NCBI RefSeq assembly: GCF_000002235.5
Contig: NW_022145599.1
Location: 6,784,781-6,848,780 of the forward strand
Direction: 5' to 3'
Origin: Strongylocentrotus purpuratus
Lineage: Eukaryota; Echinodermata; Echinoidea; Camarodonta; Strongylocentrotidae
Length of the DNA stretch: 64,000 nucleotides
The position numbers and the translations under genes were made by a program. A model generated the notes under the pieces. That model made no database searches, was not told where the DNA came from, and saw only the letters and a list, made by a program, of their open reading frames with translations. Below are positions 13,101 through 27,215 of this stretch, one piece after another (position 1 is the stretch's first letter; each line of letters begins with the position of its first letter).

Positions 13101-16100
13101 ATCTGATTAGATTTTGGAGTACGTAGGTCAAAGGTCACATGTCACAGAGGTCAACTTATGAAATTCCTTGTATTGAGTTTGTTAGCGCGATATCTCAAGA
13201 ACCATTTGAGATTTAAACTTCAAACTTAAGGATAGTATGTATCACCATAGGAAGACGATCTGATTAGATTTTGGAGTACGTAGGTCAAAGGTCACATGTC
13301 ACAGAGGTCAACTTATGAAATTCCTTGTATTGAGTTTGTTATCATGATATCTCAAGAACCACTGGAGATGTAAAAACTTCAAACTTAAGGATAGTATGTA
13401 TCACCATAGGAAGACGATCTGATTAGATTTTGGAGCACGTAGGTCAAAGGTCAAGGGTCACAGAGGTCAACTTATGAAATTCCATACATGAGATTGTTAT
13501 CATGATATCTCAAGAACCACTGGAGATGTAAAAAATTCAAACTTAAGGATAGTATGTATCACCATAGGAAGACGATCTGATTACATTTTGGAGCACGTAG
13601 GTCAAAGGTCAAGGGTCACAGAGGTCAACTTATAAAATTCCATACATTGAGATTGTTATCATAATATCTCAAGAACCACTGGAGATTTAAACTTCAAACT
13701 TAATGATAGTGTGTATCACCATAGGAAGACAATCTGATTAGATTTTGGAGCACTTAGGTCAAAGGTCAAGGGTCACAGAGGTCAACTTATGAAATTCCAT
13801 ACATTGAGATCGTTATCGCGATATCTCAAGAACCACTGGAGAATTTTCACTTCAAACTTAATGATAGTATGTATCACCATATCATAATATCTCAAGAACC
13901 ACTGGAGATTTAAACTTCAAACTTAATGATAGTGTGTATCACCATAGGAAGACAATCTGATTAGGTTTTGGAGCACGTAGGTCAAAGGTCAAGGGTCACA
14001 GAGGTCAACTTATGAAATTCCATACATTGAGATTGTTATCATGATATCTCAAGAACCACTGGAGATTTAAACTCCAAACTTGTTTAAATTGCTCTATGGC
14101 GGAGGCATCATTTTCGACTGCGCGCAGTCAAAATTCCATCTAGTTTTTCATATCTTGATAAAGTATGAGTCGGAAATATGATTTCATGTCTCATTTGACC
14201 CTCAGTTAACTCATGACGTCATCATATTGGCCTCCGAACTCAAAATTTCAATTTGCATATTATGACGTCATCATATTTTTGGAAAATTGATTGTATCTCT
14301 GTAAATATTGATCAATTTTCATCCAAATTTTGATATGTTCTAGCTAAGACAATTCTCTTCAGATGCAGTATCCACAAATTTTCATTTTGATGAAAACATC
14401 AGGGCGTATTTTTGCGATTAAAGGAGGCATGTCAATTTTTTACATTTGCGTGTATTCTCTATGGGACATGATTTTTTCTCAAAACTTGATTCTACATTCC
14501 CGTCTTTCACGAGCAATATCTCCGTTGTCTTAGCTTTGTTTTCGCTGAGCATCGAGTATGTTGTAGCTGAGACAATAAGCTATCACTAGTGTGCCATTTA
14601 TTTCTCGATCAGATGCCGGGATCATTCTCATATTTTACTTGCAAAGTGGGATTTGAGAATTTCATTTTCCGTTTACATGTAATCGCTATGAGAAATGTTT
14701 TGGTATATCGGTAACGCACTTGACTTCCAACCTCGAGGTCCCTGGTTCGAGTCCGGGCGTCTCCAACAACCTTCTTTTCTTTTTGACCTTTCACTGTACC
14801 ATCTCCTTTGAATACTAAAACACGTAGAATTGCAAATCGCGTAATAAACAGCCATATTTACTTTATTATAACCCTATTTTTACTTGATCCATTACTTTTT
14901 GCGTGTAATTCATAAGGGAGATGACTTTTTCTCAAAATTTGGATTCTACATTCATGTCTTGCGAGCAATATCGCCATTTTTTCTGCTTGGTTTTTGTTCA
15001 TTTTTGAGTATGTTGTAGCTGAGACTATATGTTATCTAAATGTCCCCTCATTTTTTCAATCAGATGTCAGGATCATGCTTACGATCATGATCATGATCAT
15101 CAATATCATCATGATCATCATGGTCTGATGATGATCATGATCAACATCATCATGATCACCATTACTATCATGATTATCATCATGTTCATCATCATCATCA
15201 TTGTTTACATGTCTATATAACTTCTCCCTTTCTCTATATAGTAAATATTCAAATTTATTGAATATCTATTGGGTATTGAACACAGACCACCTAAATCGTC
15301 CCCATGACGAATTAAATTTCTAGTTATTATTATTTTTATCAATATTTTAATAATTATTATCATTAAAATAATAATAATAATTTATTTTCCCCCTTTATTT
15401 ACCCCATTTTCAGGTCTGTTCTTTCCATTTGGTTTAAATGAAGGGGACGAATTTCTACCAGCCAATGATGATGGTTACACAGACGAGCTACCAATCTCTG
15501 TCGGCTTCCCGTTCTTCGATCACATTCAAACTGGACTTTTTGTAAGTCCCTCAGATCATTGCTTGAACCGAATTATTTTGTTTTAAAGAAATCTGTCGAA
15601 CCCGTGTTATTTCGAACATAATCATCTGAACACAATCAGTGTACCATGAACATGATAAAGATATAAAATCTAACAATTATTTAAATTATTTTAAATTTTA
15701 AAAGGAAAGACAAGATTTTAATAATCCCAGCGTATTTTACATCGGAGACTTGCTGCGGTTGTAACGGCCTAGGACAGGCAAAAGACTAAGGCATCATCAA
15801 AAACTCCTACTTTCCCTCCCCTCTATATATATCGTTTTCTCTACCGTCCTCATCTCTCTCTCTCTCTATGTATATTTGTGTGCGTGTGCGTGTCTGTATA
15901 ATTATCCATATGAACTGATTAATCTGTCTTCTTTTTAATTATGTTACCGTTCGTCTTTTTCAACTTTCCACATGAATTGGCTAAATTATTACTTACTACC
16001 ATCTTCTCTATCTGTCTACCCATTTCTTTGTTTTCGTTTCCGTGCTCTCCCTCTCATTCTCTCTATAAAATCCCCTTGACACTAAAATCTACCACCAATC

Positions 16101-19100
16101 GCTATTTTATAAATGTTGTTGCAGGTCAACAATAACGGTATCATCTCGTTCTCGGCGGCAGTTAGTCAATTTAACTCCGATTCGTTTCCAGTCGCTAATG
16201 GCAAACCCATTATAGCCCCATTCTGGGCTGATGTTGACACGCGTAATGGCGGGACTCTATCCTATCGACAAGTTTTACGATCTGCCGAAAACGACCGCAT
16301 ATTCCTAGAAGCTGATGAAATTATAAGAGCATCATTTGTTGACATGAGAGATTTTTTGTCGTCATGGATATTCATCGCGACCTGGGACAGTGTTGCTCAC
16401 TTTAGTTCTTCAGGTGAACTCGTAAGTACAGTGACTTAATCGGAAGTTCACCGCTGAACCTTTTCATATTAATCATCTGTCGCCACTGTATTATGGATTT
16501 TGGGTACTATTTTAGGTTATGGCGATGTAATAAAAAAAAATAACCCAACGAAATTCCACGAGAATAAAAATTAATCGGCATTTCTTATAGAATCTTGCAT
16601 TAACTTGAGGACATTTGCCCTTTTGAAAGTCCTGTAGGCCAATTTGCATACATGAATAAAGGATTACAGGAGATATTGGACCCAAGTGCAAACCTCCTGG
16701 AAATCAAGCTGATCAAACATTTGACAATGTGTAAAACGGTTATGACTTATTATTCATTTTGGTCCGCTAAGCAATCTATGTTTTTTGCCTTTTATCACTT
16801 TGCTACGACTTTATCTATCACTGAAATTTCTTAAAGTTGGAAGTCGTTTCATTCACTATCCTGCCGTGTTATTCGTTTTGTTTTATCAAATATTTAAAAT
16901 TCATTTCAAGATATAGATGTTGATTATGTTGATATTTTACCTCAGAGGAATTCCTTTCAAGCTGTTATGGTGACAGATGGCCGATACTCCTTCGTCATCT
17001 TTAATTACGGTGATATCAACTGGGCAGCATCAGGAGGTGGTACCCCAGCTCAGGTAAATCATTTTGTCACTTGGTTTGTACCACCTTCTTCTTATAAACA
17101 AGGGACACGGTTGTGTATATGGTAACGAGCTCATGTATTAAAGTGGCCCCTCCCATTTATATGAAATAATACATCAGTCACACCACCAACCGACTCCAAG
17201 TCGAGGCCAGACTGAGTAATTCTCCAACCTTTGGTGTAATGTAATTTTTGATCAGTTTTAGTGTACGTTGTGACTCTGGTATTAGGGTTATAATTTTGGA
17301 AAATCCTTTTCATGATATTGGTTTTTAGCTTAGTCAGGAAGGCAAGAGGCTGAAGTGAACTGTCCAATCATATAGGTTAAAGGGGGGGGGGGGGGTGATG
17401 CTTCGGTGCAATTAATGATGCACTACTGGAACATAAGAGAACAATAGGAAAATCAAAGGTAATGCAGATCTCAATCGGTAATACAAAAATAAATGCTGAT
17501 TCCGTTTGGGCTATTTCCAACCAAAGAAAAATAGCTTTGCAGTAGCTTATTAAGTCAGAAGTATGTCAATTTAGTTTCTCATCAACTAATAGATAGGTCA
17601 AATAATCCGACGATTTTCACTCTTTCTTTGTTTTTGTTGTTGTCGGGGAGGGGGGGGGGCAACCACCGAACAGGGCAATATGACATGAAATGAGACGAAC
17701 AAAACTTTAATCGAACCCGTATCAAGTTACATTTGTTCGGAAGTATTGCTTCAAAGTTCACATGCTTAACTCTTAGGTTGGATTCAACGATGGTGACGGA
17801 GTGAACTTTTATAGTGTCCCTGGATCTCGAACAGCTGCCGTCATCGATATCGCAACGACATCGAACATCGGTGTATCTGGAAGATGGGTTTTCAGAACAG
17901 ACGATTCCAACATTGAAGGACTAGAAGGTGCAACCTCAGGTGTGTAAACAACCAAAACCATTCTGTCAATTGCTGACGTAATCATCATCATAATTGTCCC
18001 TTTACAAGGGGTTATTTTCTTTGGGGTCATGATGACACTCCTTCTCCTCTTCTTCTTGTCTCGAGCACCCACCCCATGTGAACCAATTACTTAACTGCTT
18101 TCTTTCCAAGAAATCTTCCCTCTTCCTTTGCCTCTTGTGCCATCCGCTTCCAGATCACACGCTCTTTTCCCAGGCTCATCATCCTCTTTCCTCAACTCAA
18201 GACCCATCCATCTCAATCCATTCCTTTTTACCACTTACACCTCTGTTCCTCCCAGATCCAACCATTCCATGTATTCATTTGTGTTCTAGCTATTGGACAG
18301 CTTCACGTTGGATATGGTTCCTTTGTTAGGTGATACGTATGTAGACGTATCATCTTTTGATTTCGTCAAGATTTTTATTTTTATTATTTTTAGGTGATAC
18401 GTATGAAATATACGTTTCACCTTTTGATTTCGTGAAGATTTTTCTTCATTATTATTATTATTTATCAGGTGGGCTGTATATCGTACAGACCACCTTATAA
18501 TTTCGTTAGAATTGCCTTTATTATTTATTTATTTATTATTATCAGGTGGGCTGTATCTAATACAGACCACCTTATAATTTTGTTAAAATTGCCTTTATTT
18601 ATTATTTATTATCAGGTGGGCTGTATCTAATACAGACCACCTTATATTTTTGTTGAAATCGCCTTTATTTATCAGGTGGGCTGTATCTAATACAGACCAC
18701 CTTATAATTTTGTTAAAATTACCTTTATTTATTATTATTAGGTGGTCTGTCGTTTTCGACAGATCACCTATTGTTTTCGTCAGAATTTTCTTTCTTCTTT
18801 ATTAGATGGTCTGTCGTTTTCGACAGATCACCTATTGTTTTTGTTCAAATTTTCTTTCTTTATTATTAGGTGGTCTGTCGATATCGACAGATCACCTATT
18901 GTTTTTGTTCAAATTTTCTTTCTTTATTATTCTTTATTTTTATTTATTTGCACACTTTTTTGTTAACAGGATAACTCAAGATCAGTTTAGTCAATTTCGT
19001 TCAATTTTGGCACAGTCATAGGTCATTGCCATAATACGTGAGAGGAAGATTTTCAAGGTCATCAAGTCTTCATGACGTCATCCAGGCGCCATTTTTTTTT

Positions 19101-21952
19101 TTTTTTTTGGTACTTTCAACTCATGATCATAACGGAAAGGCATTTCTTATTCATATTTATCATGATTAAGGTCAATATCCGTCCGGTTAATTTCAGGTCA
19201 AAAAACGCACACGCATGCGTACGTGCGGGCGTCAGCGTGCGCGCAAAAAATAAAAATGCTCAAAATCGTCTCAAATACATTTTGCATACGTTTCAGGCCA
19301 TTTTAAGCATTTCACAAAAAAACTCACACACGCGCATGCGCGCGCGTTTTCGCGCGTTATTGCATTTTGCAACATAAAATCGCCAATTTTTTATGTCATC
19401 ATATTTGGCACATTTTTCAAACAATATGATACCATGTTTATCTCTTTATGACCATAGAGAACAAGATGAGCGTCCATTCAAGATAATTGTCCGTGCGCGC
19501 GAGCTCTTGTAAAACATAGCATATATGGGCAAAAACATGCCTATACAAATTCCATTACAGCTCTTTTGGATGGAACTAGACCCCCAATATTTTTACATAT
19601 TTTGATAGAGAATGAGTCAGAAATATGATTTAATGTCTCATTTGGCTATTAAAAATATTTTGACATCATAATGGCCTCCGAACTCAAAATTTCAAATTGC
19701 ATATTATGACGTCAGCATATTTATGGTAAATTGATTGTATCTCTGTAAATATTGATAAATTTTCTTTCAGAATTTGATATGTTCTACATGAGAATATTCT
19801 CTACAAATGCAGTCGTCACGATATTTCATTTTGACAATGGTATCATGGCGTATTTTTGCGATTAAAGGAGGCATGTCAATTTTTTACATTTTGCGTGTAT
19901 TCTCTATGGGACATGACTTTTTCTCAAAACTGGATTCTACATTCTCGTCTTTCGCGAGCAATATCTCTGTCGTTTTATCTTTGTTTACGCTGAGCTTTGG
20001 GTATGTTGTAGCTGAGACAATAAGCTATCACCAGTGTGCCCTTTATTTTTCGATCAGATGCCGGGATCATGCTCATATTTCACTTACAAAGTGGGATTTG
20101 AGAATTCCATTTTCCGTTTACGCGCACGTTTGTGTTTGTAATGGTCGTACGCAACCTAGAATCTCCTTTTTTTGTCTATCATAGTATTGCCCATTTTATT
20201 CCGAACAATTTGATACCATGCTTATCTCTTTATGACCATTAATTACAAAATGAGCGTCCGTTCAAGATAAATTCCATTCGAACAATCAATTAACTCATGA
20301 CTTATTTATGATGGCCTCCGTTCAAGGTAAATGTCTGTGCGTGCGAGCTCTTGTAATACATAGCATATATGGGCAAAAACTTGCCTATACAAAATCCATT
20401 GTAGCTCTTTAGGATGCAAGATGACCCAAATTTTTTTTTTATATCTTGATAAAGTACGAGTCGGAAATATGATTTCATGTCTCATTTGACCCTCAATTAA
20501 TTCATGACGTCATCATAATGGCCTCCGAACTCAAAATTTCAATTGCATATTATGACGTCATCATATTTTTGGAAAATTGATTGTATCTCTGTAAATATTG
20601 ATCGATTTTCATCCAAATTTTGATATGTTTTAGCTGAGACAATTCTCTACAAATGCAGTATCCACAAATTTTCATTTTGATGAAAACATCATGGCTTTTT
20701 TTTGCGATTAAAGGAGGCATGTCAATTTTTTACATTTTGCGTGTATTCTCTATGGGACATGACTTTTTCTGAAAACTGGATTCTATATTTCCGTCTTTCA
20801 CGAGCAATATCTCCGTCGTCTTAGCTTCGTTTACGCTGAGCATCGAGTATGATGCAGCTGAGACAATAAGCCATCACAAATGTGACATTTATTTCTCGAT
20901 CAGATGCCGGGATCATGCTCATATTTCACTTGCAAAGTGGGATTTGAGAATTTTATTTTCCGTTTACGTGTAATCGCTATGGGAAATGTTTAGGTATATC
21001 TGTAACGCACTTGACTTCCAACCTCGAGGTCCCTGGTTCGAGTCCAGGCGTCTCTAACAATCTTTTTTTTCTTTTTGACCTTTCACTGTACCATCTCCTT
21101 TGAATACTAAACACGTGGAAACGCAAATCGCGTAATAAACAGCCATATTTACTTTATTATAACCCTATTTTCACTTGATCCATTACTTTTTGCGTGTAAT
21201 TCCTAAGGGAGATGACTTTTTCTCAAATCTGGAATCTACATTCCTATCTTCTGCGAGCAATATCGACATTATTTCTGCTTGGATTATGTTGATTTTCGAG
21301 TATGTTGTAGCTGAGACTATATGCTATCTAAATGTTCTTCCATTTTTTTCAATCAAATGTCATCATGGTCTGTTGATGATTATCAACATCGTCATGATCA
21401 TGATCATCATCATCATTGTCATCACCATTACTATCAAGATCATCATCATCGTCATCATCATTGTTTACATGTCTAAGGGCGCGTTCATGCTTGATTTTGA
21501 CGGCCAGAATCAGGCATCTGTTACGCGTTTAGTTTAAAACACGATTGCGTTCATGCTCACTTTTGTAGAATCACCGAAAAACGGCGATCACGATCGCCGA
21601 TCGTAAACTCACGTTTAAATGGGGTCAACGCACTGACCTCTAGTGGGTCTACGTAGCATGCGCACACAGGTTTGCGAATCCAGCTGAAGGCCACCCAAGG
21701 AGAATTGCCTGGAGAAGTGAGCATGAACAGTGCACCGTGGAACTGCGATTACGATGAGGGTTTACGATGAGCGTTACAAATCGCTCATTATGCCTTCAAA
21801 ATCAAGCATGAACGCGCCCTATATAACTTGAAGGCAGACCACCTTATTCGTCCTCGTGACGAATTAAATTCTAGTTTTCTCATTGACTCTGTGTTATTAA
21901 GTGATCGGCCGCATATAGTGTAGCAAATCCTCTGAGTGAAGTGTTTCAACAT

Positions 21953-21987
<35 letters not shown>

Positions 21988-24900
21988 CTGGATCTGTTGA
22001 TCTCACTAGCATACTACTTTTTTCCTCTTCCCTTTGCTTTCGCCGAGATACAATCATATTACCTCAAGTCCTCTGGCTCTGGTTAGTGCTGAGATATCAG
22101 GACGGCACTGATTTTTTCACCCCGACATTTTGCTGTACCTCTGACAATTTGTTTGTACTGACATTTTTACCTTGCAGCGTCTCTTACAGTCTCTACAGAT
22201 TGCAAGACTTTTACCCATCCCAACATCGCAGTATCAGGAGATATAAACACACCAGACCTAGATGTGACAGGGACTGTTAACACTGTTGATGTAGATGCTT
22301 TATATAGCGATGCTGTTATCGCTGCTACCGGGGGTGCCTGTGCTATCAGCGGAAGCAAGACTTTCCCAAATTTTGAAGGTATATTCCAAGCAAAGTTTGC
22401 GAATATATTTGAACCCGCATATGTGTCATCTAATGTAATGGAATATCATCCTTATGGAGACACTTGGATTGTATCGTTTTGTGAATAAAATCAAGACTTA
22501 CTTAATTAGTACAAATATAAATATTCCTTTTTTGGGGGGGAGGGGGGGGGGTATACCAAACGTTTTAGGTTGGTTTGTGTTGAGTTTGTAAGTCCATAAT
22601 TTACAACCAAAACATTGGCTTAAAATCATTCGAAACATTCATATAAAAATTGATTAGGCCCACATGATTCCTTCTGGATTTACGAAGCAATGATTCCTCA
22701 GCTGATCAAAGTAAACGTATACTCTTCTATTTAATTATAATGAATTTCATTACATTGCGATTCTCTTTTGATCAGTGGAAGGTCAAACAATAGTCTCTGG
22801 GACGGTTGATGGAGTCAACCTAACAAGACTCGCTGCTACTGCCGTTTATTTGGCTGGTGCGCAGACCATTGCTGGTAAGTGTCGATGGAAATAAATATTT
22901 TTTGTGTTCTATATGGGTTTTGCATGTGCATAATTCTACCACTAACGATCGTTGGCTCCACTGAATTTCATGTTATTGCAAGCAACAGGTCATTGTACGC
23001 TGTTTTACGACAGTCATTACATTATGTGTTTCATGTTGTCCCACAGCTGCCACGTTAGTTGCCTTCGTCATCTAACCCAACTTTCAGGCCACCGTGTACG
23101 TTATTTAATGTGATTCTTTTCCCTGAGCCTCACAGTATTTTGCCAAATCCCACCGCTGCCGATCAGTATGGTTTGGGAATAACGTGGATCACGTCATGAT
23201 TGAATTATATAAGATAGATATGAAAATTCAAATGTCAAGTTATTATTAAATGGTTCTTTCATTCCCGAGAAGACAGATCTATTGAAGTAAAATCATTATA
23301 CTGTTCTTCTGAAACACATCAAAATGTCATTTTGAGTAGGAAACGATACTCAGTTTTCATAAACCAGGTAGAGGCTAAACAAGTTTCGCCTGAATGTTTC
23401 TGGGAAGGATGAGAAGAAATTCAAAATTGAAATGCTATGTCTGATGTGAAAGAATTTAGAAGATATTAAAAGTATTTAAAAAACTAAAAATGAAAATCAC
23501 ACTTTATCTTTGATATAACCTTATTTAGAGGTGTCGTGGTTAAGTAGATACGTCACCGGGCTGTCGATCACACGGCAATAATTTCCTTTGGCAAGACATT
23601 AATCTACATTTGACATACTTGACCCGGGTGATGTGGGTACCTGGCATAAATTAATTCCTTGAAATGCTACAGCGCCATAATGGCAGCCGTCCTGAAGCCG
23701 GATAATAATTGTGGAACGCAAGGGATGTCAAGTCTGACAGACACGAGCGCTATTCAAGAACCCACTATTATTATTATTAATTTGTGATCATAATGAAATC
23801 TCATTCCAGGTGATAAGTCTTTCTCAGCAGGGACCCAGATCAGAGGGAATGTAGCAGTCACAAATCACGTTAACTCGGTTGATTTTGCTCAGAAAGTGAG
23901 TCAAGTTATCTACAAAGATACGGAGGGACAGATCCGGGGACAGAAGACATTTTCTGCGTGAGTATTACAATATTCCTCATAATCAAATGTCAAAATTATG
24001 AGGAATTTTTAATAAATTAAGACATGCCTTGTCTTCGAAACGGGTAATCACAGTTATCACCAGTGGGGAGAAGAAGGATGGTTTCAAACAAAATCTAACG
24101 GATATTACACGATAATCGATGCAATATGAATCTAATAAATCAATGCGGATTTACACAAAGCGCATTCAGAAAAGGTTACCCCTTTAATAAAATCTAGGTA
24201 TACCACAACATGGCCTACGTCACTCTTTGAGGTGATAATAATACCCTTCATGGAGAGATCATTTTTACAGAAAGCAATGAAAGTGTAAAAAATGACTCAA
24301 GGTAATCATGTGGCAATGACTAAAATGAGAGCATGAAATTTAAAGACGGGTGTATTATTTATTTCCTAGTAGCATTGCGATCTTTTTGTGTGTGTTTGAC
24401 TTTATTACAGAGGGATGGCTGTAACCGGTGATATGGACGTCGATGGTCTGATCAATGGTGTCAATGTTACCCTCCTTGATCAAACATATCTCTCCACCCA
24501 GTATGAACAGACCTTAGATGGAAAGAAGACGTTCACACGATCATTAGCCTTGGGTAAGTAGGCCTATTAAACACTTGACATGTTGGGCAAGCCACCGCTG
24601 TTAATACTTGCTACAATGTAGTACACTCTGTATTGTTTGTTATTTTATTTGACAAGAAAATAAGTTATTGTTTTACTCTGCGCTCAAATATTCACGTATA
24701 GGCGAATGAATAATGTAAAAATGAGTTCGATTAATATGTTGGAAAAAAGGGTCATGCAATGATTCACATATATATGCTTCAAATAAAGTCATTAAGATAT
24801 ACGTTTATTGATTACTTTTAGTACGTGATTTCCCATACTCCTGTAGCGATTGATATTATAGTTAACTAATGGTTCATTTGTTTACTTTAACTACCACAGC

Positions 24901-27174
24901 AAACTTGGAGTTAGCCAGTGGAAAGACACTAGACACTGTTGATCCCAGCGATTTCTTACTCTTGGACAGTAACGAAAACCTGAATAATGACGTATCATTC
25001 ACTAAATCTGTAAGCATTCAAGGAAACATTGAAGTGGATGGACTCATAAACACGGTAGATATCGAGGAGGTGAGTCTTAAATTGATTAAGGGAAATAAAA
25101 CACAAACAATATACTATTTGTACGACGGATTCTGCATTGATAATGGGCAAGTTTAAGCTTTTTTTTGGTCCCATACGTAACCGACCATTGCACATCTACA
25201 TTAAGACTAGTATATCTGTACTAAGTTGATAGCCTTATCCTACTAGACCTTAGATTTTCTGACACATTTAGATGCCAGTTTAATTATGCTCAGAACTCTA
25301 CAATGCTTGATATCATATGGGACGCTGATGACCAACTATCTTAAAATTGCCGATATACTTGGGTAACCTATCCTAAATGTTTCCCCTCAATCCCTATCAA
25401 TGTCTTGTCGCTGGTATTTCTTGAATATCAGTCACCCCGGCCATGACAAATCACTTGCCCCAGAGACAATGCCCTTCTTGCTGTCAGCACACGATACCTT
25501 TTGATAATTGCCGTATCATACATTGACACGTAAACGTAAATATCGAATTTTTAAACTGTCAACAACAAAACAAAAATTGGCAGAAGCGGGTTATTATGAT
25601 TCAATATTTGTGTAAATCTTTTTACAGCTTGATGAAAAGACAGTTCGGTTATCTGGAGGCAGTCAGAGCGTCCAGGGTGTGAAATCATTCCCTTCTATCA
25701 CTGTGAATAATAATATCATCATAGATCCTGGCCTCGTCGATGGAGTAGACGTATCAGGTATTACCATACATTGATTGATATTTGATAGTAATGATGTATA
25801 AATAGACTTCGATTCTTAAAAATTTCTGTCAAAATCTAAGAAAAAAGCAAAAGAATAAAAGTTTATTACTTCTGGTTCTACTTTGATATGCTTTGAAACA
25901 CTGTCAAGATTCTATTTCAACAAACAGATTCAATCAGTTATCAGGGCACATCAACATTTCGCTGACCGGTCCTTATACGTTAAGGACCAAAAAAACATAA
26001 TAGTTTCATAAAATGATTTGATTTAAGTTTTGATGCACAGATTTCTACAGTTCATGCTAATATTGTGCATTATAAAAAATGTCAGTGTTAGAAATATTAG
26101 CTTGGAATGAGACATTGCATTAATATTGCTTATATACTTTTGTTAGTCGTATTGGTGGAAGCGTTGTAGTGGTTGTTTCGTTGGTTAGATATTAATGCCG
26201 ATACACCAGGAAATCGCCATGAATCTGCCACTGTAAATTCTATTGAATGCTATGTATATATCCTAACGAAATAGTATAGTTAAGTTATTTGTTATTTTAA
26301 CTTATGTAACTTATGTATTTATTCATTACTGCTATTTTATTATGTATATTTGATTTAAATTTTATTTTGTACCCAAGACAGTTGTCATCGGACTGTTTAC
26401 TCTTGGTTTTTGATGTTATGATTTCAATAAAATCCCATATTCAATCCTTTATCTGTATTCAGATTTGTCAGACAGGGTTCTACGCTCAACAGTAGACAAT
26501 GATATCAGCGTCAGGACAGTGTTTGAGGGCGCTGTCACAGTATCAGGGAATCTTCTAACCGAGGCACTGACAGGAGGAGTCAACCTGATAAATTTGTTCC
26601 AAGATGCTGTCTTACTCGATGAAGACGTTGTGAGTTCACATGCCTTACAAAACAGACTCCCGGTTTATTTGTAAATGTTTCCCTGTTACATCATAATTTC
26701 TAACTTTACTTTCCTCGTATACAAAATTCCTCTTTTCCCTTTTCAACATATTCTGTTTCTATTTGCAACTTGGGCGTTCCTGAAACAATTAAGCTCCTTG
26801 CTTAATGGGATTCTATGCCTTATTCCCTGTATTTTCAGGATATTTTTTTGTTATTATACTCGTGCTCCTCTCTACTTATTTGAGTACTTTGTCAAATGTG
26901 AAAGTAATACTAGAAAAAAAATCTTACTTAACGTAGTCCGAATAAAATAGCACAGGCTAGATAAAACTGTCAGCCGATCAATCCATTTTTAGAAATTGTT
27001 TATCTCAGGACAATGTAAGATAAGTTACCAAGCAATGTTTCTACATCATTCATCATAGTCAACATTTTCCCTCTTACGAGGGGTTACTGATTTTCGCGCC
27101 ATGATGGCACTATCTCTCTCCGCTTCTTCGTGTCTCGAGCGTCCACCTCATTTAACAGACAACCTCTTGCTTTT

Positions 27175-27215
<41 letters not shown>

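Larger units (their letters stand above)
12606..15323 (+). mobile_element. 5'-truncated Helentron-like element, class B tail, interrupted
   Basis: The body matches the array units at 1-4 kb up to 12946, is interrupted by another element (12947-14143), and resumes to the tail. The tail differs from the array's: ACAGACCACCT, then TCGTC/GACGA hairpin, then CTAG at 15320-15323 followed by TT. It includes a tRNA-like segment and an ATC/CATGAT-rich simple repeat (about 15075-15200). The 5' head is missing. Confidence 0.7.
18740..21874 (+). mobile_element. Helentron-like element, class B head and tail
   Basis: Starts with AGGTGGTCTGTCG heads and ends GCAGACCACCT, ATTCGTC/GACGAAT hairpin and CTAG at 21871-21874. 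The body repeats parts of the 1.2-kb unit; a second partial copy starts near 20330. It contains a tRNA-like segment and a CATCAT-rich stretch, and is interrupted near its end by a small foldback element. No protein is encoded. Confidence 0.7.

Noticed and set aside
14690-14764. Functional tRNA gene (possible TCC anticodon)
   Set aside because: The anticodon loop would be nine bases and the acceptor stem pairs poorly. The segment is part of a repeated element.
15020-15220. CATGATCATCATCAT-rich stretch as a CRISPR-like or regulatory array
   Set aside because: A plain imperfect trinucleotide/hexanucleotide microsatellite without spacers, repeated in the sister element near 21360-21470.
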